The notes under the pieces are model-generated. The model had not been told where the DNA came from and did not search any database. It was given only the letters and a program-made list of their open reading frames with translations. A stretch of 64,000 nucleotides of DNA from Sorghum bicolor. Lineage: Eukaryota > Streptophyta > Magnoliopsida > Poales > Poaceae. A program made the position numbers and the translations under genes. How positions within the stretch are numbered: the stretch's first letter is position 1; each line of letters opens with the position of its first letter. Where the stretch lies: assembly GCF_000003195.3 (NCBI RefSeq), contig NC_012871.2, forward strand, positions 61,371,802-61,435,801, in the 5' to 3' direction. Positions 1 to 9,729 of the stretch are shown in pieces.

Positions 1-1325
1 TCGAGGTAATAAATAACTTTAGACTCTATGATAGAGTCTACATTGTAAGTGCCCTTAGTCTCCTCAGTCCTCTCCTCCATGCCGATCTACCACCTCACAA
101 TATTCCTCCTTGCAGCTTGGGCCAAGAAGAAAATCGACAGAATCAGGAGATCATATCTTTGGAAAGGAGAAGATAATGCAAACAACGGTCACTGTCTAGT
201 GAACTGGCCAACAGTTGCCAGACCCAAAGACCTTGGTGGTTTGAGGATACCAGATCTAGAAAAAATTGGCAGGGTGCTTCGCCTATGTTGGCTTTGGCAA
301 GATTGAGCGGACGAATCCAAACCCTAGGCAGGCCCAGAGCTGCCTTGCAACGAAGCCGACCGACTGCTCTTCAACTCATCAACTAGGGTCACGATTGGCG
401 ATGGCACAAAGGCCCGTTTCTGACACAACAGCTGGCTGGACGGTGAAGCACCCAAATATTTGGCACCACACTTGTTTGACTTGGTGAGACGTAAAAACAA
501 ATCGGTCCAACAGAAGCTTCACAATTATAGTTGGATACGTTCGCTAAGGGGCAGGGTCACCTCCGTTGTCCAAGTCAAGGAGTTTATCTCCCTTTGGATA
601 AGACTCCAAAGCATCCAGTTGACACTGGGCGTTCGTGACTCCATAATCTGGAGGTGGACAGTCGATGCTTCTTACTCCACTCGTTTAGCGTACATGATCC
701 AATTCTAAGGTTCCTACGGCGGATTCTGTAATGAATTCATTTGGAGAGCACATGCTGAGAATAAAGGAAAGGTGTTTGCTTGGATCATGGTGCGAGAAAA
801 AGTCTTAACGACGGATAATCTTCAGAAGAGAGATTGGCCTCACCATGACCAATGCACCCTATGCAACGGACCTTTAGAATTATGCCTTCACCTATCACTC
901 CTCTGCCCATTCGCCAAGGCAGTGTGGAGCCAAGTTCTTTCATGGGAGCATTTTGATATACAGTTGATCTGCCCCACTCAATTAGACCCACCTCACCTGT
1001 AGTTTTGGTGGCAAGAGGCCGCAAACAAGATAGCGAAAGAAGAAAAAAGATGCTTGAGCGGGTTGGTCATCTACACACTATGGAACATATGGAAGGAAAG
1101 GATTAGGAGAATTTTTAACAACGTGCAGGAGTTAGCAATGCAAGTGGCACTAAGGGTAAAGGAGGATATCGAACAAAGAAAAAGGGCTTTAGCTTGGGGA
1201 GAAACAAATATCGCGGGGGACATCATATAATCCTTTTGGGAATTTTGACCCTATTAATTTGTACATAAACCTTTTTACCCTTTTAATTGAAAGACAGAGC
1301 TCCTGGCATTAAGTTTAAAAAAACT
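1..1325 (+). pseudogene. LINE (non-LTR retrotransposon) 3' end, decayed
   Basis: The remnant runs in from the left edge. Around 50-300 the reading frame matches the end of plant LINE reverse transcriptases: an SSMPIYHL-like stretch, then an RRSYLWKG motif and a DLGGLRIPDL motif. Around 770-960 there is a zf-RVT type zinc-binding region containing FAWIMVREKVLTTDNLQKR and CTLCN. The frame is broken repeatedly by stops and shifts, so no protein is made. A purine/AT-rich 3' tail with 'gacagagctcctggcatt' near 1292-1315, followed by a short A run, looks like a grass LINE 3' end. The 5' part lies outside the window. The family assignment is from recognised motifs; the 3' boundary is approximate. 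Confidence 0.8.
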
Positions 1326-1387
1326 CACAAGTCTAAATACGAAATCTGAACAAAAGAAAGCTTTCGTGAAAGTAGCCAGGCGGCTAA

Positions 1388-1619
1388 GGCCTTGTTTAGT
1401 TCCCAAAAAATTTCAAGATTTTCCGTTACATCGAATCTTACGGCACATGCATGGAGTATTAAATTTAGATGAAAACAAAAACTAATTACACAGTTTGCCT
1501 GTAAATTGCGAGAGGAATCTTTTAACCCTAATTAGTCTATGATTAGACAATATTTATCATAAACAAACGAAAATGCTACGGTATCTAAAATCCAAAAATT
1601 TTACCAACTAAACAAGGCC
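1388..1619 (+). mobile_element. Tourist-like MITE, family 1 (copy A)
   Basis: Terminal inverted repeats GGCCTTGTTTAGTT and AACTAAACAAGGCC flank 232 bp. The 3 bp target duplication TAA sits at 1385-1387 and 1620-1622. The interior has the family hallmarks: a 'cacatgcatg' segment, 'actaattacac' and 'acaaacgaaa'. It has no coding capacity. This is the cleanest full-length copy of a family seen about 14 times in the window. Confidence 0.88.
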
Positions 1620-1954
1620 TAAAACTGATGGCGAACCGCGAACCCAAGTGCTTGCTCCCACTCCCAGCTAATCTGCAGCCATCAGCGCAGCCGTCCCAAT
1701 TTTTTTTTTAAGAACACATATCCCAAATCTATGGGAATCCAAGGCCTCGCATTGGAGTGCATCGATCTCATCTGCGACACAGACCATTAGCAGCCACTGG
1801 TGTTTGATGCGTGTGCATTGCACTTGCACCCCCTCGAATTCAATGGGACCATGGCACGATCGCTGCTACGTGTGGCATTAGACGCGCGGATTGAATGTTT
1901 GTCGAGCAGTCGAGCTCATATGCCGATTCGCGACCGTCCACCCAAATTAAAGCA

Positions 1955-2196
1955 GGTCTTGTTCTGAAAAATTTTTTGGTTTTCAGTACAGTAGTATTTT
2001 CGTTTTTATTTAACAAACATTGTCTAATTATAGAGTAAATAGGTTTAATAGATTCATCTTGCGATTTACAGATACACGGTGCAATTAATTTTTATTTTCA
2101 TATATATTTAGTGCTCCATGCATATGCCGTAAGATTCGATGTGATGGGAAATCTTGAAAAGATTTTGGTTTTTAGGTGAAAAAAATAAACAAGGCC
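1955..2196 (-). mobile_element. Tourist-like MITE, family 1 (copy B)
   Basis: Opposite orientation to copy A. Ends are GGTCTTGTTCTG and a decayed AATAAACAAGGCC. The flanking trinucleotide is GCA on both sides (1952-1954, 2197-2199), a 3 bp target duplication that is not TTA or TAA. Non-coding. Confidence 0.8.
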
Positions 2197-2199
2197 GCA

Positions 2200-2883
2200 G
2201 TCACGATCTGGAGAGCCACGCACGGCGTAGTACAATCAGGTTGAACGATGAGTTAAGCGCCTGCAGCCGAGTCAGCCCGAGCAGCTGGCTTCAATAGCCA
2301 GACTGCCGGTGCCGGATAGCCGTGTGCGAGCGGCGGTTGGTCGGAACAATAATGACGTTAGACGTACTGGTATGTAGACGCCCGCGCCGCTCGCGTCGTC
2401 GTCCGGTACCGTACTCCGGCGGGGCCACGCCTGCAGCGTGGGTCGCATGGCCTTGCGCGCGCCTGTCGATCCTCACATGGGAACGTGCGTGAGCCCCGCA
2501 CCCGCGCCACGCCGTGGCGGGCTTGGCAAATGTTTGCCACGGCGGCACAGGCAGGCGTGCCTGAGTCCGCACACTGGCACGCGACGTGTGCTGGTCCCGC
2601 TCCCCGCGGCGCGCTGCCGCACACAACCCCACGTTGCTTGGTCTGCCGCGCGCGGCTCGCGCTCGAGGACACCGAGCGAGCGAGCGGCTCGGCAGGACGC
2701 GCGGGCACCCTTCTCCTGGGCTCCTGGCTCTATCCGACGACGGGCCTACCTCTACCAGCACAGGGTGGGACGGCGCCGTGTGTTCGGTGCTTGCATTGGC
2801 ATGCAAACACGCCCGCGCGCGGGAGGCCGGATATATATAGGCGCACATGCACCAAGAGGCAGGTCAGGAGCCGTCCTTTTGTC
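2200..2883 (+). promoter_or_regulatory. GC-rich gene-less block with a TATA box (orphan promoter candidate)
   Basis: This stretch is very GC-rich and open in several frames on both strands, but the translations are Arg/Ala/Pro-rich low complexity with no recognisable domain, so no gene is called. At 2831-2840 a TATA-like atatatatag follows a GC-rich run and precedes a CA-rich leader-like sequence. The leader is cut off at about 2884 by AT-rich repeat DNA. It may be a promoter or 5' leader detached from its gene. Inference only. Confidence 0.25.
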
Positions 2884-3092
2884 TAGTGAGGTAATTTCAA
2901 TACTTTTCATAAGAGTGTCATGCACATTAAATAAGATATTACATAAGCAAAATTACTGACTTAGCAAGGTTATTAAATAAAGGAGTTTCATTAGATGAGA
3001 GAGGAGTTTCATCCTCATGAAACTCATGAGGTTCAGTTACCTAGTTTATAGTCTTGGTAACTATGTCATAGAACTATACATTAAGACTGACC
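2884..3092. repeat. AT-rich MITE-like sequence with fold-back motif
   Basis: The sequence includes 'catcctcatgaaactcatga', a palindrome-rich motif that I associate with common grass MITEs, followed by 'gttacctagtttatagtctt'. I could not define both ends or a target duplication, so boundaries are approximate. No coding potential. Confidence 0.35.
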
Positions 3093-3094
3093 TA

Positions 3095-3716
3095 AGCATC
3101 TCCAACGAACTACCTAGACCCACTACCTATCCTATATTTAGGTAGTGGAGGTCAAAAAACTCGTTCCAACAGGCTACCTACTTGACTACCTAATTTTGTT
3201 GACCCAACAAATTTCTTCTAACACTACCTACATCTGTTGGGCCAACAAACATGGCTACCTATTTTTTTTCCTTCCCTCCCTCTCCTCCCGCACGCACTCG
3301 CACCCGACGCCGCCGTCTGCGCGTCTCGCCTCGACTCTGGCCGGCCACACGCCTCCTCCCCAACGGCGTGGCCACGGCGGCCCTTCCCGATGGCCTGCCC
3401 CTGGCCCGACGAGGCCTGGCTAGCCTCGCACAATGAGCAGCGAGCGGCTCCCGCGCGGCGTGGCGCGGCCTGTAGCCCCGACGAGCTGCCCCCAACGCGG
3501 TGTGGCCTCGTACCCCTATCACGGCGAGGATTGCTGCCCCCGGCGCACCTCTAGCTCCATCTGTGGGGAAAAGAAGCAAAGTGAGGATGACAAATGGGAC
3601 CCACATGTCATTCTCTACAAGGATGGGTAACCAATTTTAGGTAAATTTGGGTAGCATAAAAATAGGTTACCTAACATTTAGATAGTTTGATTTAGGTAGT
3701 ACTGCTAGAGATGCTC
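3095..3716. mobile_element. DNA transposon with AGCATCTC ends and GC-rich core
   Basis: The left end reads AGCATCTCCAACG. The right end, read on the other strand, is GAGCATCTCTAGCAG, an imperfect terminal inverted repeat. Subterminal copies of a 'ggtagt/actacc' motif occur near both ends (3108-3200 and 3600-3700). Flanking trinucleotides are CTA-like and TTA. The central 280 bp (3270-3560) is much more GC-rich than the ends and could be captured host DNA, but I recognise no protein in it. The superfamily is uncertain. Confidence 0.45.
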
Positions 3717-4083
3717 TTAGTGATTTTCTCTTTATCTTTGGATTCTTATCTAATGACCCAAGACGTAATCTTGGGCGTGAGGAGTAAAAATCCAAATTTT
3801 TTGGGAATTTTTTCTTACAAATTAAATTGGATTTATTTCGAACATTTATTTATGAGAAAATCCAAGGGCTCATTTCTACCTCTACTGCTTATTGGGATGT
3901 CTATGTGACCCTCAGAAAGTTGGTCATATAATACATACATAATTGTATGTATAACTGTAAGAAAAAGGAAGGAAAATTGGATAAGATAAGAAAGATTTTG
4001 GATTATACATATAGAAAAACAAAAGTAGAAAAGAATGAAAATAGAATAGAGGGGGTTTCAAATCCAATCAAAAAACCTATTTT

Positions 4084-4295
4084 GGTCTTAATATGGATAA
4101 GAGATCTGTAATATTTTCGTTTATATTTGATAATTATTGTCTAATCATAAATTAATTAGGATCAAAAGATTCATCTCGTAAATTACAGACAAACTGTATA
4201 ATTAGTTTTTATTTTCATCTATATTGTTTAATGCATAAGTCTAAAGATTTGATGTGACGGGAAATCTTGAAATTTTATGAAAAATAAACCAGGCC
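4084..4295 (-). mobile_element. Tourist-like MITE, family 1 (copy D, degraded)
   Basis: Reverse-oriented copy recognised from 'ttcgtttatatttga', 'acaaactgtataattagt' and a decayed end AAATAAACCAGGCC. Flanking trinucleotides (ttt, aaa) do not match, so the target duplication has decayed. About 0.2 kb of unassigned AT-rich DNA separates it from the hAT element. Confidence 0.65.
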
Positions 4296-4526
4296 AAAAT
4301 GCAGTCACAACACCCACTCACTAAAGACTGCGTATATGTGTGATTGAGAGAGAAAAATCCGATTGTATCTTATTCGTTTGACTGATAAGTCATGACAGAA
4401 ATTATTATTGATTGATTTGATATGAAAAAAATAAATTTGATATGAAAAAAATACTACTAAATAGTCGATAGATCCATATGATAATGACGTAGGTAGAATG
4501 GGATGGCGGGTGTAAGCATGTACACT

Positions 4527-5609
4527 CATTGGCGGACTCAGGCCTAGGGCCACTAGGGTCTTGGCCCTAGTCGTAGACTAGGTATTCTAGGTATAGCTCT
4601 TTAATTTTTGAACCATTGTCTTATTAATTTATCAGAGTTTAAGCCTTGCTTAATTTTCAAAAAAATTAAGATTTCTTATCGTATCGAATCTTTAGACACA
4701 TGCATGAAGCATAAAAAATAACTAATTACACCGTTTGCCTATAATTTGCATGATAAATCTTGAGCCTAATTAGTCTATAAAATTGGATAATAATTATGAA
4801 ATACAAACGAAAGTGCTACAGTAGCTAATGCTAAAAAATTTCTCCAACTAAACAAGGCCTTAGCCCAATAGCTTTAATGCCAACCAGCCTCGACGCCAAT
4901 TCTCTTGTTGTCTCGCCCTCTTGCCTGGATGCTTTGCTTGCTCGCGCCGCCGCTCGTACATGGTGCTCGTTGCCCGCCAGTGCTTCACCGCACCATAGTC
5001 GGGCGAGTAGGCGAGACAACATCATCACTGAGAGGAAGGGATGGGAGAAGATCGACCAACGCTTCATCAAATTCTGTCACGGCCTCAAGAAAGCCTTGAT
5101 CCAATTTATAAAGTAATTGAATCCCCAGTAGTTCTTCTACTACATCTTTTCTGATCTTAACAAAAGAAAACTCCACCATGAATCTTGGAAACGAATGGAC
5201 AATGTTACAATCCTCTCTGACGCTACAAGATACATTCAGGCTACAAATCCATTGTCATTAAGTAAGCTTACTTTTTTGTTTGTATTTTTTAATTAACTCT
5301 CACATCTTGTGTCTAGATTTAGACGTTACTGAAAAGGACATGAAAAATGTGAATGTAGCATATCATTGCTAGGTATTTATTTTTGTAGTTCAATGTTATA
5401 TTCTTGTTATTGCTAAGTATTTATTTTTGTAGTTCAATGTTGTATTCTTAAAAATTGTATGATAATATGTAATTGGAGAACTTCTGAACTAAAAAAGTTT
5501 CTTTGCAATAACAATTTTTATACATAGATTATATAGACGCGGTGTAGTTTTTAGCTTTTCGCTACTAGAATTTGGCCCTGGTCCTAACCAAATCCTGGGT
5601 CCGCCACTG
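4527..5609. mobile_element. Non-autonomous hAT element with 8 bp target duplication
   Basis: The ends are CATTGGCGGACTCAGG and, on the other strand, CAGTGGCGGACCCAGG, a 16 bp inverted repeat with two mismatches. The exact 8 bp TGTACACT flanks both sides (4519-4526 and 5610-5617), the signature size for hAT. The 1083 bp element encodes no transposase that I can recognise. A GC-richer patch at 4870-5110 has a short open frame without known domains. A family-1 MITE is nested inside at 4642-4859. Confidence 0.87.
4642..4859 (+). mobile_element. Tourist-like MITE, family 1, nested inside the hAT element
   Basis: Left end AGCCTTGCTTAATT, right end AACTAAACAAGGCC. TTA is duplicated at 4639-4641 and 4860-4862. 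It interrupts the hAT element and is therefore younger than it. Non-coding. Confidence 0.8.
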
Positions 5610-5747
5610 TGTACACTTCTAGTCAAAATTCGTATGACTAGACGACTAGAAGACTAGAAGTACTAGATTACTCCAGGTAAGCTCTTTTTAAGACTAGAAG
5701 ACATACGTGTTCGCTTGAATTTATCAAATATTTTTTACAACAAATTA

Positions 5748-5978
5748 GAAAGTGTTTGATTGAAGTTGTTAAAGTTTAACAGATACTATAACATTTTTAT
5801 TTTATTTGACAATTAGTGTTCAATCATCGACTAATTAGGCTTAAAATATTCATCTCACAAATTATTCTATAGCCATGTTTTTAGTTTTGTAAATAATCTA
5901 CATTTAGTATTTCATACATGTGTCCAAACATTCGATGTGACACATGATAAACTTTACCGCCCGTAACCAAACAAGACC
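5748..5978 (-). mobile_element. Tourist-like MITE, degenerate family-1 relative (first link of a TTA chain)
   Basis: Left end GAAAGTGTTTGATTG; right end read in reverse GGTCTTGTTTGGTTA. TTA flanks it at 5745-5747 and 5979-5981. The interior keeps 'ttcgatgtgacacat' and 'gactaattaggctt' of family 1 but is diverged. Its right TTA is also the left TTA of the next element. Confidence 0.65.
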
Positions 5979-6224
5979 TTAGCATACAATCTGTTAAGTT
6001 CTCCGTGCAATGCAAAATGCAAAATACTAAATACTTTGCAATAATAAAATGCAAAATACTAAAATTTTTAGGAATATATTTAGTTCCATCCAAAATGTAG
6101 AATTTATTGCCTTTATTATGGCCTATTGAGGCTCTTTTGAGGTTTTCTTTTGCCTTTAAAGCCAAAATCTAAATGGGGAATAGTCATCTTTTAGCCAAAA
6201 AATGTATATGATGTTTAGTTCCAT

Positions 6225-7780
6225 GAGCTTTTTACCTGTATGCCATTATGAAAGATCGACCAAACCATGAAGCCACTAAAAAGTTGTTTCACACCGCTGT
6301 GTCCAACTTCATCTTCGGCTATACTTGTGTGTCATTCCGTCCATTTTGAAGCCTAACAGCAGTTAAGTGGTCTGGCAATAGACTAGAATACCCCTAGGCT
6401 ACTTGGTCTCCACAACAAAATTTTCTTCACCCTAATGCCACCGACTCTCGTGGATTTCCTCGGCCTTGGCGGCGCGCTTCCGGTCGGTGCCCTCGTCCGT
6501 GAGGATCTCGAGCAGCAGCGAGTGCAGGACGCGGTCGTCGATGATGCTGGCGGTGCGCACCCCCTGGGCGATGGCACGGACGTAGCACTCCACCTTGCGA
6601 TGTGCACAGTAAGGGATGATGTAGGGCGGCGTGGTACAGGAGCTTGAGGTGGTCAAGGTCACGGAGGCAGTCGGCGAGCGCGCCCACGGACTGGAGGAGG
6701 TCGGCGCGGGCACGGAGCGCCGGAATGTAGGCAGGGTCCAGAGCGAGCGCGCGGTTGCAGTCCGCGATGGCGTCCGCAGGACGGCCCGGCCTGGAACGCT
6801 GCGGCGCGGCCGACGAGGCAGGCGGCGGCAAACGGGTGCGGCAGCACGCCACGACGTGCCTTGAGGATCTTGGTGAAATGGCGCACAGCCTCGGCAGGGA
6901 GACCGGCGTCCAGCGCAGCCATGACAGCCGCGCGGCACCGGAGCAGGAGCTTCACGTGCGCCAGGAGCTGGGACACGGCCTCCGACTCCATCGCCGGGAT
7001 TATGAACGCCGAACCGGACTTGGATGTCTTGCCGGACGGGACGGAGGGAGCCGCTGGGGATGTAATCGCGGAGCATCTCCACGACCTCCCTGTAGCGTCG
7101 CAGCGCGAGGAGCGAGCGCGCCCGCAGCTCTAGGGCGGCCTCCATCCGCGGCGACAGCTCCAGCGCCGCGTCCACCATGCCGAGCAGCCGCCGCGAGCAG
7201 CCCGCGCCGGACGGAACGACGGCGCTACGGTGGCGCGAGCAAGCACGGAAGAGCCGTCCGGATCCCGCACGATGCCACGCCCCCATGAGGCCACGACCAC
7301 GCGTGGGCGGGCCCGTCCAACGCGGCGCCACGGCGAGAGCAATGCCGCGTCTAGGAGCGCCGCCACGGGCTGGTGGGCTGCTGTTGCTGCGCGGTCCCAG
7401 CCGCCGCGGCGTGTGAGGCAGCAGCTGCGGCGCTGGCGCTGGCGGCAGCGGAGGAGGCGCGAGCGCAGCGTGCACCGGCGGGTCCAGTCTCACCGGAACG
7501 GGTGCGCCGCCGAGCATCAGCCACGTCGAGGAGGTCTCGGAGCCACTCGATCCCGCTCGCCCTCGCTCCTCTATCTCCCGTGACTGGAAGGGCAAGAAAG
7601 ACATTGTGCTACTCGGAACCCACGCGTCAGACCCCTTAAACGGAAGAAAATAAACAGAATAGGGACGGAATGGCACACGGGTATAGCCGAAGATGAAGTT
7701 GGGCACAGCGGTGCGAAACAACTTTTTAGTGGCTTCATGGTTTGGTCGATCTTTCATAATGGCATACAGTTAAAAACCTC
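6225..7780 (-). mobile_element. Pack-MULE (Mutator-like element carrying TPR-gene fragments)
   Basis: The two ends form terminal inverted repeats of about 118 bp (6225-6342 and 7663-7780), roughly 94% identical by eye, with weaker similarity further in. An exact 9 bp duplication TAGTTCCAT flanks them (6216-6224 and 7781-7789), the size expected for Mutator. There is no transposase. The interior is sharply GC-rich compared with its surroundings and on the minus strand encodes pieces of a tetratricopeptide-repeat protein. This is the classic Pack-MULE layout. It sits inside a family-2 MITE, so it is the later insertion. Confidence 0.9.
6427..7590 (-). pseudogene. Captured TPR-protein gene fragments inside the Pack-MULE
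   Basis: Read on the minus strand, three frames carry successive parts of one plant TPR protein. About 7175-7050 gives an ALELSPRMEAALELRARSL segment. About 6990-6800 gives a VSQLLAHVKLLLRCRAAVM segment. About 6800-6640 gives a TPR motif containing ADAIADCNRALALDPAYIPA. Two frame changes separate them, so the source protein is not restored. The last part (6620-6430), with IIDDRVLHSLLLEILTDEG, may come from a second captured exon; I do not recognise it. A 441-codon frame starts in the terminal repeat at 7757 and crosses the interior without a stop, but much of it is out of the ancestral frame. It could be transcribed from the terminal repeat; expression is unknown. Confidence 0.7.
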
Positions 7781-7853
7781 TAGTTCCATTATGTAAAATG
7801 ATAGATTAAAACTTAGAATCTTTTAGAACAAAATGGGACTAAACACCCCCTTA

Positions 7854-8157
7854 GGCCCTGTGTTAGTTTCCCATGGAATACAAAATGCAAAATACAAAAT
7901 GCAAAATACTAACTACTTTAGAATGATGAAATATAAAATATCGAAATTTTCAGGTTTAGTTCCATCTAAAATGACAAAATTTCCAGGGTTAGGTGGAGGT
8001 AGTGAAGGCTCTTTTGTTTTTTTTTTGGCCTTTTGAGGCCAAAATCAAGAATACAAAATGACAGCCATTATTTTTTGGATGGTGTTTAGTTCCATTTTAT
8101 AAAATGATGAACTAAAACCTAAAAAAATTTAGCTCAAATGGGAAACTAAACATGTCC
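7854..8157. mobile_element. Tourist-like MITE, family 2 (intact)
   Basis: Left end GGCCCTGTGTTAGTTTCCC, right end GGGAAACTAAACATGTCC. TTA flanks at 7851-7853 and 8158-8160, both shared with neighbouring MITEs. The interior has 'tacaaaatgcaaaatac' and 'ttggccttttgaggccaaaa' (a small palindrome). Non-coding. Confidence 0.8.
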
Positions 8158-8160
8158 TTA

Positions 8161-8381
8161 GGCCTTGTTTAGTTCATGAAAATGTCTGGGTTTGGTTACC
8201 GTAGCACTTTTTGTTTGTATTTAGTAATTACTGTCCAATTATAGACTAACTAAGCTAAAAAAATTCATCTTATAGACAAACTATATAATTAATTTTTTTA
8301 TTTATATTTATTGTTTCATGCATGCGTTCTAATATTTGATGTGATGATAATCTTGAAAATTTTTAGTAACTAGAGAAGACC
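8161..8381 (+). mobile_element. Tourist-like MITE, family 1 (copy H)
   Basis: Starts GGCCTTGTTTAGTTCATG directly after the TTA that ends the previous MITE and finishes in a decayed AGAGAAGACC followed by TTA (8382-8384). Last link of the four-MITE chain. Non-coding. Confidence 0.78.
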
Positions 8382-8615
8382 TTAATCTTTTTTCTAGCCG
8401 GCCGACTCGTTTGTTGGTACTCCGTTTGCTAGTAGCGAGACAGTGGGTCCATTAGCTGAAAGGCCCAATTCAATTTGCTTCTCCGTCACCTCCACGGCTC
8501 CACTCCCTCCTTGACACCATCTCCGGTCCACCGAGGCACCAGCCCGGGCATGGTGGCTGCGGCGGCACAGAGGTTCCTCGCGGCAACCACAAAGATCATC
8601 TGCGTTGGGCACAAC

Positions 8616-8789
8616 CGTTAGAATACCCAGTCCGAGATATATACGGCTCCATAGGATATACTTCTAGTATCTTAAGCAATTGTATCGACGTGTTGTACAA
8701 GATGTAAACTCCCTGTTGAGGACTAGTCTCAACCCTATATATATGGAGCCGTGATCCTGTTGGGATATCACGATCAATCTAATTTTACA
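8616..8789 (+). repeat. 5' LTR of the Copia element
   Basis: A 174 bp repeat matching 13127-13319. Its first base is C instead of the expected T, and it lacks a 14 bp segment present in the 3' LTR. It contains a TATA-like tatatatatgg and ends in ...TTTTACA. Confidence 0.93.
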
Positions 8790-8827
8790 TGGTAATTAGA
8801 GCCTAGGGTTCTATTTCAAATCTAGAC

Positions 8828-9724
8828 ATGTCGTCTTCCTCCTCCTCCGCCGCCGCCGTCATGTCCTTCGGCTTCTCCCTCATCGGCTGCCCCGTCTCCG
8901 AGAAGCTCTCCAAGCACAACTTCCCGTTGTGGAGTCTGCAGGAGCACTACATCGAGCCCGACACCGAGGTACCGCCGAGGAAGATCGCCAAGGACAGCAC
9001 CAAACCCACGGAGCTGTCTGACAATCCAGAGTACAAGGAGTGGGTGGCTAAAGATCAGCAGATTGTAAACTATCTGCTGTCATCGATCACCAAGGAGGTA
9101 ATGGTGCAGGTATCAAACTGCACCACATCGGCTGAGATGTGGCGGGTCATCCAAGAGATGACCGCGTCGCAGTCGCGCGGTCGCATCATTAACACGCGCA
9201 TGGCACTTGCTACGGCTCAGAAGGGGTCGTCCACCATTGCTGAGTACTTCAGCAAGATGAAGTCGCTCGCTGATGACATGGCTTCAGCGGGCAAGAGGCT
9301 TGAAGACGAGGAGATTGCATCCTTCATCCTCGCTGGCCTGGACGCCGAGTACAACCCCATCGTCTCCTCCGTCACTTCTCGGGGGAAAGAGCCGCTCTCC
9401 CTCAGGGAGCTTTACACACAGCTAGTAAGCTGGGAGCAGCGCATCGATCTGCAGAACGGAGGAGGATCTAGCTCCTCCGTCAAGGCGTCAACACCGCTAC
9501 ACGTGGAGGTCGTGGCGGTTTCAAGCGTGGAGGAGCAGGACGTGGTCGCGGTCGTGGCCGCAATGGCGGCAATGGTGGCCGCAAGGGCCCCAACGACGAG
9601 GTTTGCCAACTCTGTGGCAAAGATGGCCACATCGTCTTGCGCTGCTACAAACGCTTCGATGCTTCCTTCACGGGAGTCAAGGAACAGCGCCAGGCTTCAT
9701 CAGCAACCAACTCCTACGGAGTAG
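8828..9724 (+). CDS. Copia gag polyprotein (frameshifted)
   Basis: A 298-codon frame beginning MSSSSSSAAAVMSFG. It has the Copia gag capsid region (UBN2/Retrotran_gag type) with AEMWRVIQEM, LATAQKGSSTIAEYFSKMKS and EEIASFILAGLDAEYNPIV. The CCHC zinc knuckle that should follow (C-Q-L-C-G-K-D-G-H...C) is encoded at about 9604-9645 in another frame, so a shift near 9500 separates capsid from nucleocapsid. In an intact element gag packages the RNA into virus-like particles in the cytoplasm. This copy cannot make the full polyprotein. Confidence 0.85.
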   Translation: MSSSSSSAAAVMSFGFSLIGCPVSEKLSKHNFPLWSLQEHYIEPDTEVPPRKIAKDSTKPTELSDNPEYKEWVAKDQQIVNYLLSSITKEVMVQVSNCTTSAEMWRVIQEMTASQSRGRIINTRMALATAQKGSSTIAEYFSKMKSLADDMASAGKRLEDEEIASFILAGLDAEYNPIVSSVTSRGKEPLSLRELYTQLVSWEQRIDLQNGGGSSSSVKASTPLHVEVVAVSSVEEQDVVAVVAAMAAMVAARAPTTRFANSVAKMATSSCAATNASMLPSRESRNSARLHQQPTPTE

Positions 9725-9729
9725 ATACA

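Larger units (their letters stand above)
5982..7850. mobile_element. Tourist-like MITE, family 2, split by a Pack-MULE
   Basis: Family 2 is recognised by repeated 'atgcaaaatac', 'gtttagttccat' and a right end GGGACTAAACACCCCC. The left piece is 5982-6224 and the right piece 7781-7850. TTA flanks at 5979-5981 and 7851-7853. The MITE is cut in its internal TAGTTCCAT motif by the 1.56 kb element at 6225-7780. Compare the intact copies at 7854-8157 and 16967-17268. Confidence 0.75.

Noticed and set aside
2291..2959. Overlapping long frames on both strands
   Set aside because: GC-driven Arg/Ala/Pro-rich translations with no domain; open in several frames at once.
6432..7757. 441-codon minus-strand frame as an intact protein gene
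   Set aside because: It runs through a transposon terminal repeat and carries the TPR segments in the wrong frame for much of its length; treated as Pack-MULE cargo.
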